Shown: positions 17,379 to 27,183, counted from the first letter of the stretch. The stretch is 64,000 nt of DNA from an uncultured Lachnospiraceae bacterium (GCA_902788555.1 CADAKQ010000010.1:1-64000); one strand, 5' to 3'. Notes: generated by a model not told the origin, from the letters alone. Program-made: numbers and translations.

Positions 17379-18352
17379 TTTATTTGCTCGCCGAGTATGC
17401 AGGTAAAGCGTTCTATAATAGCTTTGTCAGGATTCTCACCAAGCCTTTCTATATCCTCAATGCGTATAAAACCGCCTGCCATAGACGGATGACCGCCGCC
17501 GGTACCTAAACCCTTAAGTGCCAGATTTATGACGGAGCCGGCATCAATAGAAGGACTTTCTGAGCGTATGGAAAATTTATAACCATCCGCACGCTTGGAA
17601 TATATGACTGTTACATCCACGCTGTTAAGCTCGAGCATAAAGTCGGATATTATTCCTATCAAAGCATCAGGACATGAAAATGGTATAAAAGCAAAGCCGG
17701 ATGAGCCGTATATTTTTATATTTTCTATGGCTGCACCATAAGCCTTCAAATCACTTAGTTCCATATTATTGTGCTCAAGCACCTTGAGCATGTCGTTGTC
17801 TGCTTTCGGGTAAAGATATTTGAACATATCTATATCCATAATGGTTGTGCCTCGTGAAAAATTAAGCGTGTCGGTTTTTAAACCGTATATTAGAGCGGAA
17901 GCAGTCGGCTTATCCATAGGTACGGAAAGCTCTTCAAAATATTTTGCAATAATTGTAGCACAGCTTCCCACAAATCTTATATCACTATATTTATATTCGG
18001 TATTTATATAGATAGGGTGATGATCTATACATGCTATTTCATCACCGATAAAATCAGTTATATTTCCTCCGCCCTTTTGTGAGTCGACACAGATTATATA
18101 GTCTCCCTCCGTCATATCCTCTTTTATTGTTTCATAGGAATATATATTTATTTCAAATATCTCCGTCATCTTCTTTGTACTAAGCTTATCTATTTTACCT
18201 GCATAGCAAAGTGTGGAAGAAATACCAAAATGCTTCATAAGCTTTTGAAGACCGTAAGCCGATGCTATAGCATCCGGATCGGGAAAGTTATGAGTCTGAA
18301 TGTATATATGTCTGCCTTTGCATATTTCAATCAAATCTCTGCAATCCGCCAT
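17375..18352 (-). CDS. DHH/DHHA1 phosphoesterase (NrnA-like nanoRNase / pAp phosphatase)
   Basis: 325 residues. The manganese-binding motifs are visible: THNFPDPDA near residue 20 (motif I), ICVDSQ around 90, CIDHHP (the DHH triad) near 110, and a second Asp in GLKTDTLNF. The C-terminal DHHA1 domain ends with GTGGGHPSMAGG. Family members degrade short RNA oligomers and pAp; c-di-AMP linear products are another substrate in Firmicutes. AGGAT lies before the ATG. It is divergent from the LTA-synthase-like gene with a shared promoter region. Confidence 0.88.
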   Translation of the reverse strand: MADCRDLIEICKGRHIYIQTHNFPDPDAIASAYGLQKLMKHFGISSTLCYAGKIDKLSTKKMTEIFEINIYSYETIKEDMTEGDYIICVDSQKGGGNITDFIGDEIACIDHHPIYINTEYKYSDIRFVGSCATIIAKYFEELSVPMDKPTASALIYGLKTDTLNFSRGTTIMDIDMFKYLYPKADNDMLKVLEHNNMELSDLKAYGAAIENIKIYGSSGFAFIPFSCPDALIGIISDFMLELNSVDVTVIYSKRADGYKFSIRSESPSIDAGSVINLALKGLGTGGGHPSMAGGFIRIEDIERLGENPDKAIIERFTCILGEQIK

Positions 18353-18393
18353 ATGATTTATCCTCCGTAGCTTTTAATTTAAATATTGCAAAT

Positions 18394-18446
18394 ATTATAC
18401 TAAAACAAGTTTAATATTGCAAATGCCAAGTTAGTTAGAGTATAAT
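18394..18446. promoter_or_regulatory. Divergent promoters sharing one palindromic -35 (TTGCAA)
   Basis: TTGCAA at 18417-18422 is its own reverse complement. Plus strand: 18-nt spacer to TATAAT at 18441-18446 (LTA-synthase-like gene). Minus strand: 17-nt spacer to TATAAT at 18394-18399 (DHH gene). Both -10 boxes are perfect. Confidence 0.7.
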
Positions 18447-18472
18447 TACGTCGAGAAATGAGGTAGCTAAAA

Positions 18473-20554
18473 ATGCAAAGAGAAAGTATTTTAAAAAAAA
18501 TATTTACATCCTTGGAGTTTTATTTTGTTATGCTGTTATTTTACTTTGAGCTCATTTTTCATTTTGTGCGTTTTGGTGCAACTCCTGATTATTTGATGTA
18601 TAAAATTTTATTTGCGGTTTTTTATGGAATAATATTTGGTATAATTGCAAATGTTTTTAAAAGAATTGTTTCTATAGTTTTAACTTTTTTATTTACCGTA
18701 TTTATTACAGCTTATTTTCTGGTGCAGGTAGTTTTCAGCGGAGTGTTTGCAACATATCTTTCTGTTGCGGGCTCTATAAAGGTTGCCGGACAGGCACTCG
18801 ACTTTACGGATGTTATAGCCAAGGAGTTAAAGGAGGAATGGTGGCTTATACTTCTTTTTATTTTACCGATTATTTTGTTGGCTGTTTTTTTAAGAAAACA
18901 CCTTGATTTTGAGAGACAAAATATCTATGTATATATGGGACTTGTCAGCGGAGCTGTTCTCCTTTTCATAATTATAATGATAAAAATGCAGATGGGAAGG
19001 CTTGCGGTTTATTCCGCTTATGAGATTTTTACGGATTATACCTCGGTTGATATGTCGGTAGAAAAGCTGGGAGTTATGGAATCCTTTTTCCTTGATACAA
19101 AGCTTGGAATAAAGGAAAAAATGGGTGCAGATGACAATACTGTTTCTTTTGTTGCTGAAGGTAAGTATGTTGATACAACAAATATAACTACGGAGGCCCA
19201 AAAAGATGAACCGGATAACGGAGAAAATAATAAAAAGACCGAGGAAGAGGTTGAAGAGATAATTATTGATACTTCACCTAATATTCTTGATATAGATTTT
19301 GAAGAGCTTATGGAGGAGGCACCAAATGAGAATATTCGCGCCATGCATGAATATATAAGCCAAGCCGTGCCGACCAATAAAAATGAGTATACCGGTATGT
19401 TTGAGGGCTATAATCTGATTTTTGTGGTTGCAGAGGGATTTTCCGGTCTTTGCATAGATGAGACAAGAACACCTATGCTTTACAAAATGAAATACGAAGG
19501 CTTTTGTTTTGATAATTATTATACTCCTCTTTGGTATGGCTCAACACTTGGTGGAGAATATGCAGATTTGACCGGACTTATGCCGAAAAACGGCGGATAT
19601 TTAAGTATGGCAAAGTCCGGACAAAATAAAAATGATATGATGTTTACATTAAGTCGTCAGCTTCTTGACAAAGGATATAAGGTGACGGGTTATCATGATA
19701 ATTATTATGACTATTATGACCGCAATATATCGCATCCTAATCTGGGATATGACTGGATAGGAGTAGGAAATGGGTATGAACCTGAATACAGTGATTCGGG
19801 TGTTATGCTTTGGCCTCAATCTGACCTTAGGATGATAGAAAACACCTTTGATGATTATGCAAATGAGGAGCCCTTTCATACATATTATCTTACGGTAAGC
19901 GGACATGTTATGTATAATTTCGGTGGCAATGCCATGGCACAAAGACATAAGGATTTAGTCGATGATTTGGCTTATTCGGAGACTACCAAGGCATACATAG
20001 CTTGTCAGTATGAGCTTGAGCTTGCCATGGAGGAGCTTGTTGAAAGACTTGAGGATGCAGGTATTGCAGACCATACACTTATCGTACTTACGGCAGACCA
20101 TGTACCTTACGACAATAAGGAGGTAGAAGACGAGCTGGCAGGTCATACTCTTGACAGCACCTTTGAGTGGTATGAAAATACTCTCATCATTTGGTCGGCT
20201 TCCATGGAAAAACCGGTTTATGTAGAAAAGTGTTGCAGCAGTCTTGATATTCTTCCGACGGTTTCAAATCTTATGGGACTTGATTACGATTCAAGAATGT
20301 TGGCAGGACAGGACATCCTTTCAGACAGTGAGGGACTTGTTATGTTCAATGACAGAAGCTTTATAACAGACAGAATCTCATATAATGCAAATACTGAATC
20401 GGTTAAGAGTCTGGACGGAAAGCCTGTTGATGAGGACTATGTTGCTGCCAAGGTTATTCAGGTTAGAAATAAATTTAGCATGGCTGAAAATATATGTAAC
20501 TATGATTATTACAGATATATAGATGACTATCTTGAAAAAAAGCAGGAAAAATAA
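18473..20554 (+). CDS. LTA synthase-family sulfatase-fold membrane protein
   Basis: 693 residues: about five N-terminal membrane helices (to residue ~172), an acidic linker, and an extracellular sulfatase-fold domain from ~310. Signature residues of glycerol-phosphate transferases appear: Glu321 in VVAEGFSG as metal ligand, Thr358 in YGSTLGGEY as probable nucleophile, and TADH near 540 as a further metal pair. The family makes lipoteichoic acid or transfers phosphoglycerol to glycans; which one is not clear. GAGGTAG precedes the ATG. The next gene starts 2 bp after its stop, so they form an operon. Confidence 0.85.
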   Translation: MQRESILKKIFTSLEFYFVMLLFYFELIFHFVRFGATPDYLMYKILFAVFYGIIFGIIANVFKRIVSIVLTFLFTVFITAYFLVQVVFSGVFATYLSVAGSIKVAGQALDFTDVIAKELKEEWWLILLFILPIILLAVFLRKHLDFERQNIYVYMGLVSGAVLLFIIIMIKMQMGRLAVYSAYEIFTDYTSVDMSVEKLGVMESFFLDTKLGIKEKMGADDNTVSFVAEGKYVDTTNITTEAQKDEPDNGENNKKTEEEVEEIIIDTSPNILDIDFEELMEEAPNENIRAMHEYISQAVPTNKNEYTGMFEGYNLIFVVAEGFSGLCIDETRTPMLYKMKYEGFCFDNYYTPLWYGSTLGGEYADLTGLMPKNGGYLSMAKSGQNKNDMMFTLSRQLLDKGYKVTGYHDNYYDYYDRNISHPNLGYDWIGVGNGYEPEYSDSGVMLWPQSDLRMIENTFDDYANEEPFHTYYLTVSGHVMYNFGGNAMAQRHKDLVDDLAYSETTKAYIACQYELELAMEELVERLEDAGIADHTLIVLTADHVPYDNKEVEDELAGHTLDSTFEWYENTLIIWSASMEKPVYVEKCCSSLDILPTVSNLMGLDYDSRMLAGQDILSDSEGLVMFNDRSFITDRISYNANTESVKSLDGKPVDEDYVAAKVIQVRNKFSMAENICNYDYYRYIDDYLEKKQEK

Positions 20555-20555
20555 G

Positions 20556-22322
20556 ATGGAAAAAGATAATTTTGCCGTGACAATTAAAAAGTGTACAAAG
20601 AAAAAAATGCCGATAATATGGAATATGGTTATAGCATTCTTTTCATTGCTGAGAATAGTATTATCTTCGGGATATGTTTATCATTTCCTCGTTAGTGCGG
20701 GTTTGGATGACCAGTGGATGGTTAAGCGTGCATATAATATTCTTGCCGGTATATGGCTTGGAGACTACAGTGATGTAACACTTATAAAGTCTGTGACCTA
20801 TCCTTTACTGCTTGCTTTTTTCAGGGCACTTGGAATACCGTACGGTATCGGAGTCGGCATTTTATATGTTTGTATCTCTTACATATTTGTTAAGGCTCTA
20901 AGGCCGATTATATCCAACAATTATTTAGCGGGATTTATATATCTTGCGGTACTTTTTTCTCCTGTTGGCTTTTTGACGCTTACCTCGGCAAGAATCTACA
21001 GAAATTCCTTATCTCATTGGCTTGCTCTTTTGGTTATATCATCAATTATCGGAATTTATTTAAGAAGAAATACGGAATATAAAAGACTCCGAAAATGGTT
21101 TTTGGCAGAAAGCTTTTCAATTATGATTTTTTGGGAGCTTAGGGAGGATGGTGTCTGGATTATGAGCTTTGTCGTTCCGGCTATGCTCATACTTTTTATC
21201 TACTGGACTGCACATAAAAGAAAGGTTTTAAAAACATTTTTAATAGTATGTATACCATTCTTTGCAATAATTATATTAGAGCTTGGACTTTCTGCAATTA
21301 ATTATAACAGATACGGAATATTTACCACAAATGACAGAACCGGAACATACTGTGGAAAAGTAATGTCACTGTTATATAAGATAGATGACGGAAAAAATGA
21401 AGATGACCGTATATGGGTTTCAAATGATGCGATAAAGCTTGCAAGGAATGTAAGTCCGACACTTGACAGCTTTGGTGATGTGATTGATGAAAGCAGAAAG
21501 TTTTGGATGCTGCCTACATCTTACGGAGCGGATGTTCCGGGAGATCATTCGGAGTGGGCACTTAGACAGGCAGTTCTTGAAATAGGCTATTATAAGGATG
21601 CAAGGACGACGAATGATTTTTATAAAAGTATTTATCAGGAGTTGAAAAAAGGCTTTGAGGATGGAAGACTTAAAGAAAAAAAGGGAATCTCACTTTCCTC
21701 GCAGATGCGTCCGTTTACATTTGAAGACATAAAGGAGTCATTTAAGCTTTCAAAGAAGGTTGTTATCAAATATGCAAATTATGATTCTACCGGTGTGTAT
21801 ATTTCATATACTGCTGAGGGAATGGATGAATTTGATAAAGGTCTGTTTGAAAATCTCCTTCTTACCAATATAATTGATTATGATGAAAATCATGAGGTGG
21901 ATATAGAAAACAGAGGTGATTATGCGAGTGCACATTATAGCTCGTTTATAATAGGTTTGCTTAATCGCATATGGAAGCTTTATAAAAAAGTCGTCGTATT
22001 TTTGAATTATCTCTCTCTTGGTGCTATAATCTTTATGTTCATAAGTATGATATTTGAGATAAGGAGAAAGGAATATTATTCCTTCTATGCATTTTTACTT
22101 ACAATGGGAATGGTTCTTGTGCTTATCTTTTATACTATGGTTATATGCTTGTGGGGAGCGTGGATGACAAAGGATGCCGAAAGCAGTATGTATTGGTTCT
22201 ATGGTTCACCGGGACCTATGCTTGCACAGGTTTGCAGAATACTTTGTCTCACATATCTTTATAACAGAATTGTATCAATTGTAAAAAAACAAAGGCAAGG
22301 AGAATTATATGGGGATATATGA
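20556..22322 (+). CDS. Polytopic membrane protein, GT-C glycosyltransferase-like
   Basis: 588 residues with roughly ten membrane helices. A conserved-looking acidic DDQW motif lies in the first extracytoplasmic loop (about residue 55) and a RIYRNS motif follows; this layout resembles GT-C glycosyltransferases, which use lipid-linked sugars, but I do not recognise a defined family. The middle (about 265-460) is a soluble extracytoplasmic domain. The ATG at 20556 is preferred to an upstream start inside the previous gene, since AGGAAAA sits before it. Its coupling with the LTA-synthase-like gene suggests a role in a cell-surface polymer. Confidence 0.65.
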   Translation: MEKDNFAVTIKKCTKKKMPIIWNMVIAFFSLLRIVLSSGYVYHFLVSAGLDDQWMVKRAYNILAGIWLGDYSDVTLIKSVTYPLLLAFFRALGIPYGIGVGILYVCISYIFVKALRPIISNNYLAGFIYLAVLFSPVGFLTLTSARIYRNSLSHWLALLVISSIIGIYLRRNTEYKRLRKWFLAESFSIMIFWELREDGVWIMSFVVPAMLILFIYWTAHKRKVLKTFLIVCIPFFAIIILELGLSAINYNRYGIFTTNDRTGTYCGKVMSLLYKIDDGKNEDDRIWVSNDAIKLARNVSPTLDSFGDVIDESRKFWMLPTSYGADVPGDHSEWALRQAVLEIGYYKDARTTNDFYKSIYQELKKGFEDGRLKEKKGISLSSQMRPFTFEDIKESFKLSKKVVIKYANYDSTGVYISYTAEGMDEFDKGLFENLLLTNIIDYDENHEVDIENRGDYASAHYSSFIIGLLNRIWKLYKKVVVFLNYLSLGAIIFMFISMIFEIRRKEYYSFYAFLLTMGMVLVLIFYTMVICLWGAWMTKDAESSMYWFYGSPGPMLAQVCRILCLTYLYNRIVSIVKKQRQGELYGDI

Positions 22323-23178
22323 TACGATAAACCGGCTTGAAGCTTTGAGAAAAAAGATACAGGCTCAGTTCATAATGATTTTTGTACCGTTTTTTCTTTG
22401 GCTTTCAATGGCATTGCTGTCTTCTGTTGTCGGAGTGGGTATTTTGCCGTTTGCCCAGCTTTGTATGATAGCATTTTTTATATTTGCTATTTCTTATACA
22501 AAGAAAACACAGAATGTAAAAAATGAATTTAAGCAGCTTTATAAGCAGACTTTTGTAGTACAGGCGCTTTCTCAGAATTTTCAAAATGTAAATTATATGT
22601 GGGAAAGCGGATTTGCGCAGGAAGCCGTCAGGATGTTTAATCTTGTGCAGCTTGGAAACCGCTTTCATACGGAGGATTATCTTTCGGCAGATTATAACGG
22701 TATACATTTTGAACAGGCGGATGTTACGGTACAGTATCATACATCCGGTAAAAATTCACATACTACAACATATTTTAAGGGAAGAATGTTTGCGTTTGAT
22801 TTTCCTTATAAAAATGTATCCTCCGTAAGATGCATATCAAATACTTTTATGTATAAGGCTAATTCAAATAATAAAAAGGTCAAGCTTGAAAGCAGTATGT
22901 TTAACCGAATATTTAAAACAGATGCTTTTTACGAGCATGATGCTTTTTACTTTTTGACTCCGCAGATGATGGAAAGAATAGAAGCTTTAAATGCAAGGTA
23001 TGGAAATATTGCTGTTCATCTGATGGGAAATAAATTATTTGTCGGAATCAATATGCACTCTGATGCTTTCGACCATGATTACAGGGAGAAGGTAGAGTAT
23101 CAGTATGAGATTGGAAAAATAAACAGGGATATGCAGGTTATAGTTGATATAATAAATACTCTGTCTCTTTATGCATAA
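22309..23178 (+). CDS. DUF3137 family membrane protein
   Basis: 289 residues. Two adjacent hydrophobic segments (about 22-42 and 45-63) are followed by a cytoplasmic or extracytoplasmic beta-rich domain typical of DUF3137 (Galanin-like) proteins, with the pattern YNGIHFEQADV and FKGRMFAFDFP. The function of the family is unknown. It overlaps the GT-C-like gene by 14 bp and has AAGGAG inside that gene. Third and last gene of this operon. Confidence 0.78.
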   Translation: MGIYDTINRLEALRKKIQAQFIMIFVPFFLWLSMALLSSVVGVGILPFAQLCMIAFFIFAISYTKKTQNVKNEFKQLYKQTFVVQALSQNFQNVNYMWESGFAQEAVRMFNLVQLGNRFHTEDYLSADYNGIHFEQADVTVQYHTSGKNSHTTTYFKGRMFAFDFPYKNVSSVRCISNTFMYKANSNNKKVKLESSMFNRIFKTDAFYEHDAFYFLTPQMMERIEALNARYGNIAVHLMGNKLFVGINMHSDAFDHDYREKVEYQYEIGKINRDMQVIVDIINTLSLYA

Positions 23179-23241
23179 ATTGACAAAGTAAGCATAACTA
23201 TGTAATAATCAGCCGAAATATGTGAGTTTGGAGAATTGATT

Positions 23242-24027
23242 ATGAAAGAAATAATGTGTGCGTTATGCATACCGTTTATGGGGACGACACTTGGTGCAGC
23301 TTGTGTTTTCTTTATGAAAAAGGAATTGAATTTAAATTTGCAAAAGCTTTTGTCGGGCTTTGCGGCAGGCGTTATGATTGCGGCTTCCGTATGGTCGCTT
23401 TTGATACCTGCCATCGATATGGCAGAGGCTGAAGGTAAGGGAAAGCTTTCATTTATACCGGCAGCAGCAGGTTTCATGATAGGTATAATATTTCTTCTGG
23501 TGCTTGACCGTATTATACCGCATCTTCATGTAAATGAAGAAGAGGCGGAAGGCCCGAAGGTGGATTTGAAAAAATCAACAATGCTTATACTTGCAGTTAC
23601 ACTCCATAATATACCCGAGGGTATGGCAGTCGGTGTAACCTTTGCAGGTATGCTCTCCGGAGAAAGTACAATTACCTTTATGGGTGCACTTGCGCTTGCA
23701 ATTGGTATAGCGGTTCAGAATTTCCCTGAGGGAGCTATTATTTCCATGCCGGTATGTGCGGCAGGAACAGGTAAAATAAAGGCCTTCATATATGGTATGC
23801 TTTCGGGAGCTGTTGAGCCTGTAGGTGCTTTAGTTATGATATGGCTTTCAAAATATATGCTTGGAATAATGCCTTATATGCTCGCTTTTGCAGCAGGTGC
23901 TATGGTATATGTGGTTGTTGAGGAGCTTATACCGGAGTCAGCAGAGGGTGAACATTCCAATATAGGAACCATCGGATTTGCAGTTGGATTTGTGCTTATG
24001 ATGATTTTGGATGTGGCTTTAGGATGA
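23242..24027 (+). CDS. ZIP family metal transporter (ZupT-like)
   Basis: Imports zinc or another divalent metal. 261 residues with eight membrane helices and the paired metal motifs HNIPEG (helix IV) and QNFPEG (helix V); a conserved EE pair lies near the C-terminus (VVEELIPES). The ATG at 23242 has GGAG 8 nt upstream; a TTG two codons earlier is less likely. A promoter candidate is TTGACA at 23180-23185 with TAATAA at 23203-23208. A short His/Glu-containing loop (HLHVNEEEAEG) follows helix III. Confidence 0.92.
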   Translation: MKEIMCALCIPFMGTTLGAACVFFMKKELNLNLQKLLSGFAAGVMIAASVWSLLIPAIDMAEAEGKGKLSFIPAAAGFMIGIIFLLVLDRIIPHLHVNEEEAEGPKVDLKKSTMLILAVTLHNIPEGMAVGVTFAGMLSGESTITFMGALALAIGIAVQNFPEGAIISMPVCAAGTGKIKAFIYGMLSGAVEPVGALVMIWLSKYMLGIMPYMLAFAAGAMVYVVVEELIPESAEGEHSNIGTIGFAVGFVLMMILDVALG

Positions 24028-24063
24028 TTATTATTGGGAAAATAAGGTTTGTTCCAATAATAT

Positions 24064-24092
24064 TTGAATTTTGACGCTTTTTAGTATATAAT
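24064..24092 (+). promoter_or_regulatory. Promoter of the 2-oxoacid oxidoreductase operon
   Basis: TTGAAT (24064-24069), 17-nt spacer, TATAAT (24087-24092), 78 bp before the gamma-subunit ATG. Confidence 0.7.
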
Positions 24093-24169
24093 AAAGAAGT
24101 TTATCATATATGAACTAATTTGAAACTTTTCAATATGTAAATAAAGATATTTTATGAGGTGATTTACAC

Positions 24170-24742
24170 ATGGATAAGAGTATTGAAATCAGATGGCATG
24201 GACGCGGTGGCCAGGGAGCAAAGACAGCAGCCTTGCTTCTTGCAGATGTTGCGTTTAATACAGGTATGTATGTTCAGGGCTTTCCTGAATACGGACCGGA
24301 GAGAATGGGGGCCCCTATTACGGCATACAATCGAATAGGGGATAAACCGATTAGGGTTCACTCCAATATATACAATCCTGATTTTGTTGTAGTTGTTGAT
24401 GAAACGCTTCTTCATTCAGTAGATGTAACAAAGGGACTGTCTAAGGATGGGGCAATAGTTATAAATACTACTCAGGAAAAAAAGGATATTATTCCTTTGC
24501 TTAAGGGTTATGAAGGAAAAGTATATACCATAGATGCGCATAAGGTTTCAATGGAAACGCTTGGAAAGTATTTTCCGAATTCACCTATGCTTGCAGCAAT
24601 CGTCAAGGTTGCTGATATAATGGATAAGGATGTATTCTTATCAGAGATGGAGGCTTCCTATAAACATAAATTTGCAAAGAAGCCTGAAGTAATCGAAGGA
24701 AATATGAATGCACTTAAAATGGCATTTGAGGAGGTGAAATAA
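24170..24742 (+). CDS. porG: 2-oxoacid:ferredoxin oxidoreductase, gamma subunit
   Basis: Smallest catalytic-complex subunit of pyruvate (or branched-chain 2-oxoacid) ferredoxin oxidoreductase, 190 residues. The family hallmark RWHGRGGQGAKTAA opens the protein, followed by FPEYGPERMGAP, the segment that contacts coenzyme A in related enzymes. GAGGTG precedes the ATG. It is the first of four genes in the order gamma-delta-alpha-beta, typical of the four-subunit form; most Clostridia use a single fused polypeptide instead. The substrate (pyruvate or 2-oxoisovalerate) cannot be settled from the sequence. Confidence 0.92.
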   Translation: MDKSIEIRWHGRGGQGAKTAALLLADVAFNTGMYVQGFPEYGPERMGAPITAYNRIGDKPIRVHSNIYNPDFVVVVDETLLHSVDVTKGLSKDGAIVINTTQEKKDIIPLLKGYEGKVYTIDAHKVSMETLGKYFPNSPMLAAIVKVADIMDKDVFLSEMEASYKHKFAKKPEVIEGNMNALKMAFEEVK

Positions 24743-25051
24743 ATGGCACAGGCATCAGATTTATCTAAAATAAATGAGAAAAGTCCATATTATGATATAA
24801 CACCGGGTAATCAGATATATGGTGGCGGCGGTGCCAGAGAATTTCACACCGGAGAGTGGAGAACACAAACGCCTGTTATAGATTGGAATAAATGTACACA
24901 GTGTTTACTTTGTACACCTGTTTGTCCGGATAGCTGTATAGCAGTTAAGGACGGAAAAAGACAGGATTTTGATTTGGATCACTGCAAGGGCTGCGGCATA
25001 TGCGAAAAGGCATGCAGCTTTGGAGCAATTACTATGAAGGAGGGAATATAG
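24743..25051 (+). CDS. porD: 2-oxoacid:ferredoxin oxidoreductase, delta subunit (2x[4Fe-4S])
   Basis: 102-residue ferredoxin-like subunit that passes electrons out of the enzyme. Two cluster motifs are complete: C51-x2-C54-x2-C57-x3-C61 (with C65 nearby) and C81-x2-C84-x2-C87-x3-C91. It starts directly after the gamma stop codon, with the ribosome site inside that gene (GAGGTG). Confidence 0.94.
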   Translation: MAQASDLSKINEKSPYYDITPGNQIYGGGGAREFHTGEWRTQTPVIDWNKCTQCLLCTPVCPDSCIAVKDGKRQDFDLDHCKGCGICEKACSFGAITMKEGI

Positions 25052-25052
25052 T

Positions 25053-26234
25053 ATGTCTATTCGTGAAAGAATGTCGGGAAATGAAGCTGTTTCCTATGCG
25101 ATAAAGCAGATTAATCCGGATGTAATGGCAGCCTTCCCTATTACACCTTCAACCGAGATACCTCAGATGGTATCTACATTTATCGCAAATGGAGAGATGG
25201 ATACTGAATTTATACCTGTTGAATCAGAGCATAGCTCAATGAGTGCAGCATTAGGTGCAAGTGCAGCAGGTGCAAGAGCACTGACTGCAACCTCTTCCTG
25301 CGGACTTGCCTATATGTGGGAAATTCTTTATGTGGCTGCCTCTGACAGACTTCCGATAGTTCTTGCTTTGGTAAACAGAGCACTTACGGGACCTATCAAT
25401 ATAAACTGTGACCATTCTGACAGTATGGGAGCAAGAGATTCGGGATGGATTCAGATTTATGCTGAAAATAATCAGGAAGCATATGATAATTTCATTCAGT
25501 CCTTCAGGATTGCTGAGCACCCTGATGTTAAACTTCCGTTTATGGCATGTCAGGATGGATTTATCACAAGTCATGCCGTAGAAAATATAGAGCTTTTGGA
25601 AACAGAGGTTGTAAGAAACTTTGTAGGTGAATATAATCCGGAAAATTATCTTTTAAACAGTGAAATGCCTATGGCAGTGGGACCTTATGCTAATTCACCT
25701 TTCTATATGGAATCCAAATATAACCAGAGAATGGCTATGAAAAATGCCAAGAAGGTTATCCTTGATGTAGCCAAAGAATTCGAAGCCATATCCGGAAGAA
25801 GCTATGGATTTTTTGAAAAATATAAACTTGATGATGCAGATGTTGCAATCGTTATAATCGGTTCGGCGGCAGGCACCTCAAAGGAAGCTGTTGATAAGCT
25901 TCGTGAGCAGGGTATAAAGGCAGGTGTTCTCAAGATAAGAGTATTCAGACCTTTCCCGGGAGAAGAAATTGCAGAAGCTTTAAAAAATGTGAAGTATGCG
26001 GCAATACTTGATAGAGCAGAGAGCTTTTCAGCTTACGGCGGACCTCTTGGCTCAGAGATTAAGTCGGCTTTATATGATGCAAAATCAGATTGTACCGCAA
26101 TTAATTATTTCTATGGAATTGGTGGTCGTGATTATACGGTTGAAGCTGCCGAGGGTGTGTTTGAAGAGCTTATCGATATAATGAACGGTAACAAAGAGAT
26201 AGAACAGTTTAAGTATATAGGTCTTAGAAAGTAG
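25053..26234 (+). CDS. porA: 2-oxoacid:ferredoxin oxidoreductase, alpha subunit
   Basis: 393 residues. It carries the transketolase pyrimidine-binding fold with AFPITPSTEIPQ and VESEHSSMSAALGA (the Glu that activates thiamine diphosphate) near the N-terminus, and the C-terminal anchoring domain with RAESFSAYGGPLGSE. GGAGGG lies before the ATG, 1 bp after the delta gene ends. It pairs with the beta subunit to bind TPP. Confidence 0.94.
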   Translation: MSIRERMSGNEAVSYAIKQINPDVMAAFPITPSTEIPQMVSTFIANGEMDTEFIPVESEHSSMSAALGASAAGARALTATSSCGLAYMWEILYVAASDRLPIVLALVNRALTGPININCDHSDSMGARDSGWIQIYAENNQEAYDNFIQSFRIAEHPDVKLPFMACQDGFITSHAVENIELLETEVVRNFVGEYNPENYLLNSEMPMAVGPYANSPFYMESKYNQRMAMKNAKKVILDVAKEFEAISGRSYGFFEKYKLDDADVAIVIIGSAAGTSKEAVDKLREQGIKAGVLKIRVFRPFPGEEIAEALKNVKYAAILDRAESFSAYGGPLGSEIKSALYDAKSDCTAINYFYGIGGRDYTVEAAEGVFEELIDIMNGNKEIEQFKYIGLRK

Positions 26235-26250
26235 TGGGAGGTAGAACGAG

Positions 26251-27183
26251 ATGGCATTTAATTTTAAAGAAGTAATGAGTAAACCGGAACGTCTTGCTCC
26301 CGGTCACAGAATGTGTGCAGGCTGTGGCGGTACGATTACCGTAAGAACTGTACTTCGTGCCCTTAAGCCTGAGGATAAGGCAGTAATTGGAAATGCTACA
26401 GGCTGTCTTGAGGTTTCAAGCTTTATGTATCCTTATACGGCTTGGGAGGACAGCTATATACATAATGCCTTTGAAAATGCAGGTTCAACACTTTCAGGTG
26501 TTGAGACAGCTTACTATGCTCTTAAGAAAAAGGGCAAGATAAAGGATAATTATAAGTTTATAACCTTTGGTGGCGACGGTGGTACATATGATATAGGTCT
26601 TCAGTCCTTATCAGGAGCGATGGAAAGAAATCATGACCTTGTTTATGTATGCTATGACAACGGCGCATACATGAATACAGGTATTCAGCGTTCATCTGCA
26701 ACGCCTATGTATGCAGATACGACCACTACACCTGTAGGTAAGAATTCTGTTGGTAAGATGCAGAACCGTAAGGATCTTGCTTCGATAATAGCCAATCATG
26801 ACATTCCTTATGTTGGACAATCTACTCTGATTGGAACTATGAAGGATTTATACGAGAAGGCAGAAAGAGCAATCTATACACCGGGAGCAGCTTTCTTAAA
26901 TGTTATGTCCCCTTGTCCGAGAGGATGGAGATATGAAACTGCAGATATAATGAAGATATGTAAGCTTGCTGTTGAGACCTGCTACTGGCCTTTGTTTGAG
27001 GTTATAGAAGGCAGATGGATACTTAATTATGAACCTAAAAAGAAGCTTCCTATAGAGGATTTCTTAAGACCTCAGGGAAGATTTAAGCATCTTTTCAAGC
27101 CGGAAAATGAAGAGCTCCTTGTGAAATATCAGGAAGAGGTAGACAGAAGATGGGAAGAGCTTCTTTATAAGTGTGCAAGATAA
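26251..27183 (+). CDS. porB: 2-oxoacid:ferredoxin oxidoreductase, beta subunit
   Basis: 310-residue TPP-binding subunit. An N-terminal MCAGCG with a further Cys in ATGCLE provides ligands for the proximal iron-sulfur cluster, and the thiamine motif runs from GGDGG to the YDNGAYMNTG loop. QRSSATP following it is typical of the pyruvate/2-oxoisovalerate class. GGGAGG lies upstream. The last gene of the catalytic set; the acidic-repeat gene follows after 37 bp. Confidence 0.94.
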   Translation: MAFNFKEVMSKPERLAPGHRMCAGCGGTITVRTVLRALKPEDKAVIGNATGCLEVSSFMYPYTAWEDSYIHNAFENAGSTLSGVETAYYALKKKGKIKDNYKFITFGGDGGTYDIGLQSLSGAMERNHDLVYVCYDNGAYMNTGIQRSSATPMYADTTTTPVGKNSVGKMQNRKDLASIIANHDIPYVGQSTLIGTMKDLYEKAERAIYTPGAAFLNVMSPCPRGWRYETADIMKICKLAVETCYWPLFEVIEGRWILNYEPKKKLPIEDFLRPQGRFKHLFKPENEELLVKYQEEVDRRWEELLYKCAR

